Source: Saccoglossus kowalevskii (Eukaryota; Hemichordata; Enteropneusta; Harrimaniidae). From it: DNA of 26,536 nucleotides. This document shows positions 10,962 through 19,832 of the stretch, in pieces. The notes below the pieces were generated by a model that ran no database searches, was not told the origin of the DNA, and was given only the letters and a program-made list of their open reading frames with translations. Position 1 is the stretch's first letter. Each line of letters opens with the position of its first letter. The stretch spans positions 25,856 through 52,391 of the forward strand of contig NW_003106097.1 of the NCBI RefSeq assembly GCF_000003605.2. Direction: 5' to 3'. The translations under genes were made by a program, and so were the position numbers.

Positions 10962-11640
10962 GGAAAATTATCAAGCATATGAAAAATATGAATCAAAATA
11001 GTGATAATCCAATTGCAGCAACTAAAGGGGTGGAATATTATGCAACACTAAAAAATAAAAGATGATAATAGTTTCCAGCATAATATAATAAAAGAATTAC
11101 CAGAGCATTAAGAGAAAATGATAGTAAATGATCACTTAGATAAGGTTACTAGTGAAAAAGAAGTTAGTGAAGCACTGAAAATGCTAAAATCCCCCCCAAA
11201 AAAACAACAGGCTTGGATGGTTTCTGTTTAGAACTATTAAAATACAACTCAAAATATCCAAAAAATCATTATAACCTGACCAACAGGCTAAATGGGACAA
11301 AACATCAATTGAAAAAATCAATATTAAGTTCTGCAAACAAATCTTACAAGTAAATGAAAAAATCTTGTAACTTAGCATCAAGAGCAGAGGTGGGCCATTA
11401 GTCACTACTGTTCAGTGCAAAAGTTCAAGCAATTAATTACTGGTTGCATATAAAGGAACTCCCAGATGATAATCAAACAAAACAGGTATACATAGAATAA
11501 ACACAACACAATACTATACAATACAAATGGCTAAATGCAATACATACATTATTGAAAGACAATTCACTAAACTTCATAAAAGAAAAAACACTAACTATGA
11601 AACAAAAAAATCAAATTTTACAAACTTCCAGTTTCTGGGG
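10962..11640 (+). repeat. Tandem duplication, first copy
   Basis: Starts 'ggaaaattatcaagcatatg' and ends 'cttccagtttctgggg'. It is nearly identical to the second copy starting at 11639, apart from scattered substitutions of a few per cent. Offset is about 677 bases. The join at 11640/11641 fuses the end of the unit to its own start. Confidence 0.85.
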
Positions 11641-12774
11641 AAAATTATCAACCATATGAAAAATACGAATCAAAATAGTGATAATCCAATTGCAGCAACT
11701 AAAGGAATGGAATATTATGCAACACTAAAAAATAAAAGATGATAATAGTGTCCAGCACAATATAATAAAAGAATTATCAGAGCATTAAGAGAAAATGATA
11801 GTAAATGATCACTTAGATAAGGTTACTAGTGAAAAAGAAGTTAGTGAAGCACTGAAAATGCTAAAATCCCCCCCAAAAAACAACNNNNNNNNNNNNNNNN
11901 NNNNNNNNNNNNNNNNNNNNNNNNNNNNNNNNNNNNNNNNNNNNNNNNNNNNNNNNNNNNNNNNNNNNNNNNNNNNNNNNNNNNNNNNNNNNNNNNNNNN
12001 NNNNNNNNNNNNNNNNNNNNNNNNNNNNNNNNNNNNNNNNNNNNNNNNNNNNNNNNNNNNNNNNNNNNNNNNNNNNNNNNNNNNNNNNNNNNNNNNNNNN
12101 NNNNNNNNNNNNNNNNNNNNNNNNNNNNNNNNNNNNNNNNNNNNNNNNNNNNNNNNNNNNNNNNNNNNNNNNNNNNNNNNNNNNNNNNNNNNNNNNNNNN
12201 NNNNNNNNNNNNNNNNNNNNNNNNNNNNNNNNNNNNNNNNNNNNNNNNNNNNNNNNNNNNNNNNNNNNNNNNNNNNNNNNNNNNNNNNNNNNNNNNNNNN
12301 NNNNNNNNNNNNNNNNNNNNNNNNNNNNNNNNNNNNNNNNNNNNNNNNNNNNNNNNNNNNNNNNNNNNNNNNNNNNNNNNNNNNNNNNNNNNNNNNNNNN
12401 NNNNNNNNNNNNNNNNNNNNNNNNNNNNGGGACAAAACATTAATTGAAAAAATCAATATTAAATTCTGCAAACAAATCTTACAAGTAAATGAACAAATCT
12501 TGTAACTTAGCATCAAGAGCAGAGGTGGGCCATTAGTCACTACTGTTCAGTGCAAAAGTTCAAGCTATTAATTACTGGTTGCATATAAAGGATCTCCCAG
12601 ATGATAATCTTACAAAACAGGCATACATAGAACAAACACAACACAATACTATACAATACAAATGGCTAAATGCAATACATACATTATTGAAAAACAATTC
12701 ACTAAACTTCATAAAAAAAAACACTAACTATGAAACAAAAAAACAAACTTTAAAAACTTCCAGTTTCTGGGGAG
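11641..12774 (+). repeat. Tandem duplication, second copy, with gap
   Basis: Second copy of the unit at 10962-11640, split by the N run. If the N count is literal, it holds about 458 bases more than the first copy between the shared flanks. After 12774 the sequence continues uninterrupted into the LINE C-terminal tail, so this copy has the original right-hand junction. Confidence 0.8.
11885..12428. other. Assembly gap (544 N)
   Basis: A run of Ns within the LINE. The reverse-transcriptase core would be expected here by position, but nothing can be read. Any reading frame through this run is an artefact. Confidence 1.
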
Positions 12775-13127
12775 AAATGATTTCCAATGAAAATAGCAAA
12801 CTGAGAACATATGCTAAATTTAATCCAGAATACATCTTTTAGCCATATTTGAATGAACTTGACATTTATAAAAGGAAAATGTTAAACAAATTAAGAATTA
12901 GTAACCATACCTTAGCAATAGAGGATGGCAGATATTCAATTCCTAAGAAACTTATAAACAAAAGAATATGCAATAACTGTGACACAAATACAATTTAATA
13001 CGGAGAACATTTTTTATTGAATTGCCGAAAATATAACACACACAGGGAAAACTTCATCCAAAAAGTTATGATACCACTTTCAACCAAAAATAAAAATACA
13101 CAATTCACATATATACTATCAATAAAG

Positions 13128-13245
13128 TTATTATTATTGTTATTTCATATAGAAAAACTTACCAATAGTGAGTGGTCATGGTGGATAGTTGATTACTAGT
13201 TTGTACTTTGTCGACAATAGTATGCAGAAAACCTTGGGAAAAACT
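13128..13245 (-). repeat. Right arm of the inverted repeat
   Basis: Reverse complement of 10100-10237. It replaces the expected end of LINE relic A, whose coding homology stops near 13120. Confidence 0.85.
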
Positions 13246-13384
13246 CATTCCTGAAAAATATCTAAGATTACATACAAAGTACGCAATTCAATGTCTAAAA
13301 AACAGGACGTAACTTTGTCAATTAAGTTCTATTAATATGCAATTTAAACAAGATAATGATATTATACAAGGGATACTAATTCAA

Positions 13385-13800
13385 ATAAAAGGAAAAGAAG
13401 ACAAACAAAATTTACAATATTTTCTATTACAAAAATATAAACTATATATATAAAAATGTTCAGCATCAAAAGCTCACTGATTATTTCAAGAGCATTAGTT
13501 TTCAACTCTTGTATAATAATATAGTTAAATAAATAAATAAGTCTAATGCTGTTGAGCTTGTTTGCTTTTGTTTTTTTGTTTTACAAATTATTTAGCCTTA
13601 TATATTCCAGTTAGTATATCTCTTGGTTGCATATCTACTGAACCATTTGAGCACTGTATTTTTCCTCTGCCAACATTTGCTTATTTTCATGTATTTGTGG
13701 ACTGACAGACATATTTTCCTACTGGTTTCAGGTTTTGATTAACATTCTGGCAATACATGGCAAAAATTATGCTAGATTTATTTTGAAAAAAGTGACAAAA
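13385..13800. repeat. Dispersed ~430-bp repeat, copy 1 (decayed)
   Basis: Direct repeat of 17310-17765, including 'atgttcagcatcaaaagctc', 'tagttaaataaataaataag', 'ccttatatattcca', 'ttcctctgccaaca' and 'tctggcaatacatggcaaa'. This copy lacks about 40 bases near 13445 and has several indels, so both coding tails seen in copy 2 are broken here. Confidence 0.9.
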
Positions 13801-14746
13801 GTTGACTTGGTACTCGGAAGTCGTCGCGAAACGTGTGTTCGAATTTCATGCGAATAAACAAAGAAAAAGGAGCATGTAGAACAACCAGACTGCGAAAGAC
13901 ATGTGATATGTGATATGTGTGGCAACATGTTAGTCGTTGTGCTGATTGAGAAGTGACACTGCAATTTACATCATCACGTCTAAGATCTTCATTTGGCTTG
14001 TAGCAAGCCAAGGGGTAGAAATGTTTCCTGATAAGCGTTTCAGAAATTCTGCCAGCTATGCTCATGATAATCTTTCCCATGCTTATGGTGCTGCAAGAAT
14101 TCCTGAATGAGTGAGATGTGTTTTGTGTAGTATAATGTGTGTGCATGTCTTTGTATTGTATATGCAGTGCCATGATATTGTATGTGGTGCCAAAGGGAAG
14201 AATGGAAAATTTCCACCTTTTTTGTGATATAACATCATGGTGGTTATTTGTCAAGTTTTTGTATCCAGTAATATTCTCGTATAGTGCAAATGATCGCACA
14301 GCAAACTAAGCAAAGACTTATTGTAGTGGTGTCTATTTGAAATGATAACATAAATTTCTAGCCTCTTAATGACATCTAATAACATTCTGTGATTATTACC
14401 TTGAACAAAAACATGATAATGATAGTATACAAGGGATACGAATTCATCTAAAAGGAAAAAAAAAGAAATTGAATTTACTTTCAGTGAGCTTGCCAATTAC
14501 ATATGATCTGATTTCTATACATGCACTAAAAGCAAGGAAAATACATATAGATATTGTATATGGCTTAGGACGTATTGGTAAAACAAAACGTCTGCCAAAT
14601 ACACCATCACAAAGCAAGAGAAAATAAAATCTGCAAGACATAACAATATCCCGGGATGCATTTAAGCTGATAAGAAACTGACCTACTGTTGGAACAAAAG
14701 AAAGTATTGTATTTGGGATATTTAAACATTTACATCATACTGAGCT
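13801..14746. other. No gene recognised
   Basis: A 173-codon minus-strand frame (13778-14299) and a plus-strand frame around 14490-14624 exist, but neither shows a family motif and their composition is unconvincing. The segment at 14406-14460 repeats 13345-13400 imperfectly ('acaagggatac', 'aaaaggaaaa'), so more dispersed repeat sequence is present. Confidence 0.4.
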
Positions 14747-15728
14747 CCCCGGGGAGGGGTGACTCAATATTGAAACCTTACACCATGTGCGTTTTTGCTA
14801 AAAAATAATAGGCCCCTGGGCTGGCAGCACATTGGCAAACCATACCCCCTATTGCGGACGCAATGTAAATTTAGTACCCCCTAAAGCATACATATTGAAG
14901 AAAAAAACACCCCCTATTTCAGACATATATTGAGAATATCCCCTATTGCGAGGATTCTCTGCCGTTTTTTTTTTACACTCAATTGGAGTGTGATCAACTC
15001 AAATAAGTTACTGTGTATGCAACTCCTGTTGGTGTCATTTGTTGTTTGATGAAGTAAGATGAGAACTATTGACAATATTGACGCAATTTTATGTTCAGCT
15101 CCGAGTGACTTTGGCATGAATACAGGGCAGAAACCCCAGAAAAAAACAGGAGCTGAATGCGAATGAGGCAGGGGCGCGAATAGAGTTTCGGAAGTATGGA
15201 TGGCTGGAGAATGACTTTCTGTGTGCGGTTTATTGTAATCGACGAAATGAAACGAAACGGGATAACACACATAATGAAAATTAAACTGTAATCAGTGAAA
15301 ATGGGTTTTATACGCACAATATTTACATAATATTTGCCTAAAATAATAATATTTAATACGCATATGGCTCTTTTCTCTAATTACATATAATCAAAAATCT
15401 GTATTCAGCGAAACAAGGGTCTAACACGTACAATATTCACAATTGTCGGACGAAACTTACCAGTATATTTCCCTTTCAGTAGTGTATATAACTAGATAAT
15501 AGATTTGCCGAAAATAACGGGATTTTAATTAGAGAGTGGTTCTTTTCGCTAATTATAGATATATAGAAGAGATTATGTAAATTAGATTTATTTCCTGTCT
15601 TTACTTTAAGTGCAAAAGGGGCCTATTTGCTTCACGTGGGAAGCAAATAGGAAGTGAAAAACACCCCGCTTTCCCACTAAATTTGGAACGCACATGGGGT
15701 AGTAACAGCATATAGAGTGACCCCCGGG
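14747..15728. mobile_element. 982-bp DNA transposon with CCCGGGG ends
   Basis: ACTGAGCT is duplicated on both sides (14739-14746 and 15729-15736), an 8-bp target duplication. The ends are inverted: CCCCGGGG..GGGGTGACTC at the left against CCCGGGGGTCACTC at the right (reverse complement), with similarity continuing to CCATGTGCGTT about 40 bases in. The left subterminal part carries several CCCCCTATT blocks. Inside, 15290-15395 and 15405-15560 look like a diverged internal duplication. No transposase is seen, so it is non-autonomous; 8-bp duplications suggest hAT or a similar superfamily. Confidence 0.75.
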
Positions 15729-15928
15729 ACTGAGCTATAAGCTTCTTGGTAAAATACAACACTGGCCAATCCCGAGGAGCAAGCACAGCATGTGACTCCA
15801 TGTAGGATTTCAGTTGTGGTATTTGGCAAAGAGTACACCACAATTTATAAAGATCTTCTTTGATTGCATCTATCAGTACAGTTGTATCAAGACTGTTTAA
15901 TTCTTCTGTATCCACATCTGTGTATGAT
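15729..15928 (-). CDS. Unrecognised gene, exon B (interrupted by transposon)
   Basis: On the minus strand, an acceptor (ttttctatag) is followed by an open exon whose first base completes the codon left by exon A. The protein begins SYTDVDTEELNSLDTT and includes EDLYKLWCTLCQIPQ and DWPVLYFTKKLIAQ, a balanced, globular-looking sequence. At position 15728 the 982-bp transposon begins, and any longer frame reads its terminal repeat. Across the empty site the pre-insertion reading would have had only a few more codons (Tyr-Asp-Val-Asn-Val) before a stop, or a splice donor. I do not recognise the family. Either this is a pseudogene, or the transposon now supplies the C-terminus or 3' UTR. Confidence 0.5.
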
Positions 15929-16556
15929 CTATAGAAAATAATGGATAGTATGTGAAAATTATTACAATTTGTTTTATTTTATTTGTAAATGTTCTCTATA
16001 TTAAATATCAGAACATGATGTATATCCTGTAGTGTGGTTTGAAGACTGAAATCTAGAAAGCTACACTCACTTTAGATTTAGGTAAGTAATCTTAAATTGC
16101 ATATTAGAAGAAATTAATTGACAAATAAATTATGTTTTTAGGCATTGATTTGCTTGCTTTGTATCTATAAACATTCTCTCGGAAGCGTGGACAGAAAAAC
16201 TGAGCGAGTAAATTGTTATGAATTATTAAAATTCTCTCCTCATATTATTTTACCACCTCTAACAAGGATTTGCTGCTCGTCTTTCTATATGTATACCTGT
16301 CTGAAATATACATTGTGAAATCAAATGTTAGGTATATATAGGCCTAGTCCACCTCTACACAGTGAAATTGTACACTATGAGGTTCTTATTATAAGGATAC
16401 AACAAAATTTGCACAATTACAGTACAACAGAAGTATTACATGGTAATTGCTGATTTGCAAGTTTGTAGGATGTAGATACCATGGTTGATATAGCGAAATT
16501 ATGTCAACCTGCTACTTATTGTATTGTACTTATTGTCTGACAGATGTATAACATAC
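15929..16556 (-). other. Probable intron between exons A and B
   Basis: Bounded by GTATGT (minus strand, donor at 16556) and CTATAG (acceptor at 15929). AT-rich; nothing else seen. Confidence 0.5.
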
Positions 16557-16661
16557 CTGTGTATTGTTGTAGGACCATCAGATGGAAGATGGAGTGATAG
16601 AATATATCCAGGAGGATAGTTGCTATGTGCACAGCCTGACGTGTTTCCAGCTGATTCGTCC
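16557..16661 (-). CDS. Unrecognised gene, exon A
   Basis: A 105-base minus-strand exon between ...aacatcag and gtatgt. Read in the phase that joins exon B it gives DESAGNTSGCAHSNYP, PGYILSLHLPSDG and PTTIH, ending AG so that AG|A forms an arginine codon across the junction. No stop in this phase. The acceptor has a weak pyrimidine tract. Family unknown; the case rests on matched splice phase and sensible composition. Upstream exons are not identified. Confidence 0.45.
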
Positions 16662-17280
16662 CTGATGTTAACGACTTTAAACCATGAATAATATGAAAGT
16701 CATCAATAAGTATTATGGTCTATTTTTTGAAATAATAACAAAATTAAAACTGGCGCATCATAATAGTTGTATATAAAATCTTGCAGTTAGTAAATATCAA
16801 ATTACTATTACCAACATCAATATATTGACAGTATTCTCATTGTATAATATGATTTACGATGCTCAATAAAATGGATATAATGAAATGCATTTGCTGAGTA
16901 GTGTTATTTCTTATTTCTATATGTTATATTTATAAGTTTCGTATACCATTATTCTCCCTGAAACCCAAATTAAATTAGAGCGCCCTCATTTTTGTTAGCA
17001 TGAAAACTAATCACAGGCTGTCTTTATACAATTGGCATTCCAGACTCCATGGATGTTTTGATCAAAATTGATGAAACCACTTAGGGATATGAAAGTATCC
17101 ATAGAATTAATTACTACATACTTAAAACTGCCAAAAGATGCTAGCATAGCATCATGAACAAAACACCATTCAATTATACATACTGGTTTTAATATCATCA
17201 AATTGACATCAGTTACAAACTCATCAATTTAATGCATCCTTTATTAGTGGTTAAACTGTACTTATTCTAGTCTCAGAAAC
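16662..17280. other. No confident gene
   Basis: AT-rich. A 64-codon minus-strand frame at 17007-17201 (MILKPVCIIEWCFVHDAM near its start) might be an exon of the same unrecognised gene, but no good splice sites or family motif support it. Confidence 0.3.
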
Positions 17281-17340
17281 GTTTCTCGAATAATATTCAA
17301 AACAAACAACAAAATTTTCTATTACAAAAATATAAACCTG

Positions 17341-17463
17341 ATAGACAAATTAGAGGACATTTTGAGACAGTTGCTTTTTAAAAATGTTCAGCATCAAAAG
17401 CTCACTGATTATTTCAAGTGCATAAGTTTTAAACTCTTGTATAATAATACAATGTATAGTTAA
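17341..17463 (+). pseudogene. Possible transposase C-terminal tail (PIP-like end)
   Basis: A 40-codon open stretch reads IDKLEDILRQLLFKNV, QHQKLTDYFK, then a short tail and TAA at 17461-17463. HQKLTDYF resembles the PCNA-interacting peptide (Q-x-x-L-x-x-aromatic-aromatic) found at the C-termini of pogo/Tigger-like transposases; the first Gln is His here. No DDE domain is seen upstream, so it is at best a fragment. Could be chance. Confidence 0.3.
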
Positions 17464-17520
17464 ATAAATAAATAAGTCTAATGCTGAGCTTGTTTGCTTT
17501 TTTTTTGTTATGTTTTACAC

Positions 17521-17735
17521 TTATCTAAATGATTTAGCCTTATATATTCCACTTAGTATATCTCTTGGTTGCATATCTACAGGTAACTGAACCCTTTGAG
17601 CACCATATTTTTCCTCTGCCAACATTTTGCTTATTTTCATGTATTTGTGGACTGAACATACATAATTTCCTACTGGTTTCAGGTTTCGATCAACATTCTG
17701 GCAATACATGGCAAACATTATGCTACATTTATTTT
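17521..17735 (-). CDS. Unrecognised C-terminal coding tail
   Basis: A minus-strand frame of about 65-70 codons ends at TAA 17521-17523. It includes MFAMYCQNVDRNLKP, VGNYVCSVHKYM, KMLAEEKYG and MQPRDILSGIYKAKSF. It looks like real protein (mixed, charged, few low-complexity runs). A possible splice acceptor (ataaatgtag) precedes CATAATG near 17735. The same sequence in copy 1 (about 13560-13766) has frameshifts and stops. It could be the last exon of a cellular gene that was duplicated, or the end of a transposon ORF. Family not recognised. Confidence 0.4.
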
Positions 17736-17982
17736 GAAAAAAAGTGACAAAACTTGACTTAGTGTTCAGAGGTTAAGATGCAATTGTAGCAGTTTATCTG
17801 TTAGAGATGTGCTTCTAATTTTAAGAGATATTGTTTTTTCTTATTCTGTCTTATTATCTATCCATAAAACAAAACTCTGGTCATATTATGGATATTTTTA
17901 TTTAATTTATTTTTATTTTCCAAAACAAACAAAACACAATTTACATTGTTTTCCAGTTTGTTTTCAAGTTCAAATAAAGTTT

Positions 17983-17983
<1 letters not shown>

Positions 17984-18024
<41 letters not shown>
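17984..18024 (+). repeat. (TA)n microsatellite
   Basis: About twenty uninterrupted TA units. The Tyr-Ile-repeat open frames on both strands here are artefacts of it. Confidence 0.98.
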
Positions 18025-18027
<3 letters not shown>

Positions 18028-18046
18028 GAAAATCTGAATAATACCG

Positions 18047-18216
18047 AAAAATCTGTATTAGAAGCCACATTCCTACTAGAAGTCGCACCCATTCTTTTTG
18101 AATATCTGAGAACCAAAAATTCATAATTCTCATGTGTAGATGTTCTAATAAAAGCCGCATCCCCTCTGTTGCATTGTACCATGTTATTAGAAGCCACGGT
18201 TTCTAATACAGATTTT
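18047..18216. mobile_element. Small MITE-like element, AAAATCTGTATTAGAA ends
   Basis: AAAATCTGTATTAGAAGCC at the left is inverted at the right (TTCTAATACAGATTTT at 18201-18216). Inside, the block (A)GAAGYCRCA-YCC recurs about four times (18057, 18075, 18150, 18188). The pattern is of a short non-autonomous element with internal repeats. Target duplication unclear. Confidence 0.5.
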
Positions 18217-18350
18217 ACAGTAGTCTGTTGTATCTTTGTATTTCTGTGAGCTCACAATAGGCTATTGTACTTTATATCTACATATCCAACCCTTCTAATG
18301 ATATTCAATTTTAGTTATCCATGCATGCTTTGCCCACACTCGTATAGACC

Positions 18351-18708
18351 ATTTTCCGTACACTGCGAGAATCACGCGTTATGCGTGAAATCGAACGTAA
18401 AAACAGGACAAACAAAGGTCATAGCGTCGTAGTGGCGTCAAACATCGCGTGGGATTCGACAAACGCGAAAGTATTTTGGGAACATTTCCATGCTTAATAA
18501 TGTGCTGTCCACATTTGATAATAGGCAATTTCGATTAAGTACGGTAAGGGTATTCGGAAGCAATATTCTTCTGTCGAAAATCGGCCGGTCGGTGTGAGCT
18601 ACGAAATAAGGAAATTCGAGTTCAAAATCAAATCGTTCGATTTTTGCGGCAGACGTTCGACGCGCGTCTTTCATGCATCTCGCGAGATCTCGCAATTGTA
18701 CGGAAAAT
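18351..18708. mobile_element. CpG-rich MITE, young copy
   Basis: ATTTTCCGTACA at the left is inverted as TGTACGGAAAAT at the right, and GCGAGA follows near both ends, giving a terminal inverted repeat of about 20 bases. The 358-bp interior is packed with CpG in an otherwise CpG-poor window. A relative lies at about 24474-24745. An 85-codon minus-strand frame inside is probably a by-product of the CpG-rich composition. No transposase; target duplication unclear. Confidence 0.65.
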
Positions 18709-19327
18709 CACCTCTCCCTACTTCACCATATGGTGATTTTTAAGTGTTACCAAAATACATTGGCGGATTATCTAGCATACTGCATCTGAATTAAGGTACT
18801 CAACATCAAATGTCCTTTCATTCAATTTTTTTTGTTTAATGAAATATTGTATGTAACTTACAAAAAAAAATCACGAAAAATTCAGAATATCATTACATTA
18901 GTAACTGACAGTTGATCCTTATAAAAGACATGTGGGAAAACGAGTCATAAATGAATGGTACGGACTACCCTTGAAATTTAAAAAGTGCAAACCCTATATT
19001 AGTTTCGTTCAGTTATTAATTCTAGGCCACAGTTTATTGCAATTTTAACACACACAATACAAAATTACCCCCCCCCCCCCCAAGACAATTGAAATTGAAC
19101 ATTTTTTTGAGCTGTTACGATTCTTTACACCCCTGCACAATCAAAATCAGTTGACCTTTGCGCAATATACCTTTTCAATACTGGGTTATAGACTACTTGT
19201 CAGTTGAAGTCGTGTTCCAAATGTCTGAAAGTATGTACGTGTTCTTCATTGTAAAAATAATCAACCTAAGCAAAGGTTGATTGAAACAACATACAAACAA
19301 TGAAAGAACTCACAATGGATACCTTGC
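18709..19327. other. Intergenic, no gene recognised
   Basis: Holds a C14 run at about 19068-19081 and a perfect 7-bp stem hairpin at 19261-19280 (TCAACCT-aagcaa-AGGTTGA). Otherwise AT-rich and featureless. Confidence 0.5.
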
Positions 19328-19333
19328 TTTATT
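19328..19333 (-). terminator. Candidate fibrillarin poly(A) signal
   Basis: The plus-strand TTTATT is AATAAA on the minus strand. It is the first such hexamer after the fibrillarin stop codon, about 480 bases downstream, implying a 3' UTR of roughly 0.5 kb. Confidence 0.4.
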
Positions 19334-19810
19334 CAAATCAATAGAATATATTACATTGTGAAGGAAAGAAGAATGAGCAGACTCTGTAAGTTTACAGTGA
19401 AAATAATACTACTAGAGGAAAGAAAAAAAAAACAATACTGCCGGGTAGGAAAAATGTACCCAAGAGGTTGGTGATTTTGCTGGACTCAAAGAGTAAAAAG
19501 AAGTTCTTAGAGGAACACAACTTCAAAACATGAGATTATATCGAAAAGTTGTGTGCTGTACATGTTGCAGTAGAATAAAAATAAATGGATAAAAATATTT
19601 TGACCACAGGAACTCATAATATTTGGTAGTACCCAGGATCACCAATAACACAAAAACACTTTAGTATGCAGTTTTTTTCTTAAAAGCAGCTCTGCTGATG
19701 AGAAATTAAATATCATGATTGTTCACAGTTGGTCTTGTTTGACGTCTTCTCGCAAGTAAGGTCTTTGTCTTTTTGATAAAAAATACATACTTGTAAAATT
19801 TACATCATCT

Positions 19811-19832
19811 TCACTTCTTTTTAGGTTGTGGT
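19811..19832 (-). CDS. FBL: Fibrillarin last coding exon (22 bases coding)
   Basis: After a strong acceptor (ctatttctattttcag), the exon reads A-CCA-CAA-CCT-AAA-AAG-AAG-TGA. With AG from the previous exon this gives Arg-Pro-Gln-Pro-Lys-Lys-Lys-stop, matching the basic proline tail of animal fibrillarins (RPPPKVKN in human). The preceding intron is about 2.1 kb. Confidence 0.9.

Larger units (their letters stand above)
10360..13127 (+). mobile_element. LINE relic A (CR1/L2-like), RT mostly deleted
   Basis: Plus-strand LINE remains in order: the end of the endonuclease (about 10371-10460, DENKNSYGKILCDLCKYCN then LRILNG), a lysine-rich linker, the start of the reverse transcriptase (11118-11230: VSEALKMLKSPPK, then a T-G-L-D-G-F motif, equivalent to the 'KSPGLDGF' segment), and the C-terminal tail (12780-13090: SKLRTYAKFN, KLRISNHTLAIEDGRY, R-I-C-x2-C, GEHFLLNCRKY). 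The catalytic palm with the YxDD motif is not in the sequenced part. The region is duplicated in tandem (10962-11640 and 11641-12774) and contains the N gap. Many stops and frame changes; not functional. Confidence 0.75.
17310..17765. repeat. Dispersed ~430-bp repeat, copy 2 (better preserved)
   Basis: Direct repeat of 13385-13800. It carries two coding tails that converge: a plus-strand tail ending at 17461 and a minus-strand tail ending at 17521. Both are disrupted in copy 1. Confidence 0.9.

Noticed and set aside
11795-12540. Long open frames of over 200 codons on both strands
   Set aside because: They exist only because the 544 Ns contain no stop codons.
13778-14299. 173-codon minus-strand frame
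   Set aside because: No recognisable motif, His/Ser/Thr/Cys-rich composition typical of random AT-rich frames, and it overlaps the decayed dispersed repeat.
15601-15728. Continuation of exon B for about 40 more residues
   Set aside because: This stretch is the terminal inverted repeat of the 982-bp transposon, confirmed by the 8-bp duplication at its edge.
13385-17765. The two direct repeats as LTRs of a retrotransposon
   Set aside because: They lack TG...CA ends and target duplications, carry coding tails on both strands, and the DNA between shows no gag or pol.
17809-18160. Frames with Tyr-Ile repeats on both strands
   Set aside because: They translate the TA microsatellite at 17984-18024.
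18438-18695. 85-codon minus-strand gene
   Set aside because: It lies wholly inside the CpG-rich MITE, shows no domain, and the related copy does not keep the frame.
18340-18720. CpG island or promoter
   Set aside because: The CpG density coincides exactly with an element bounded by inverted repeats and has a decayed relative in a fibrillarin intron, so it is a transposon.
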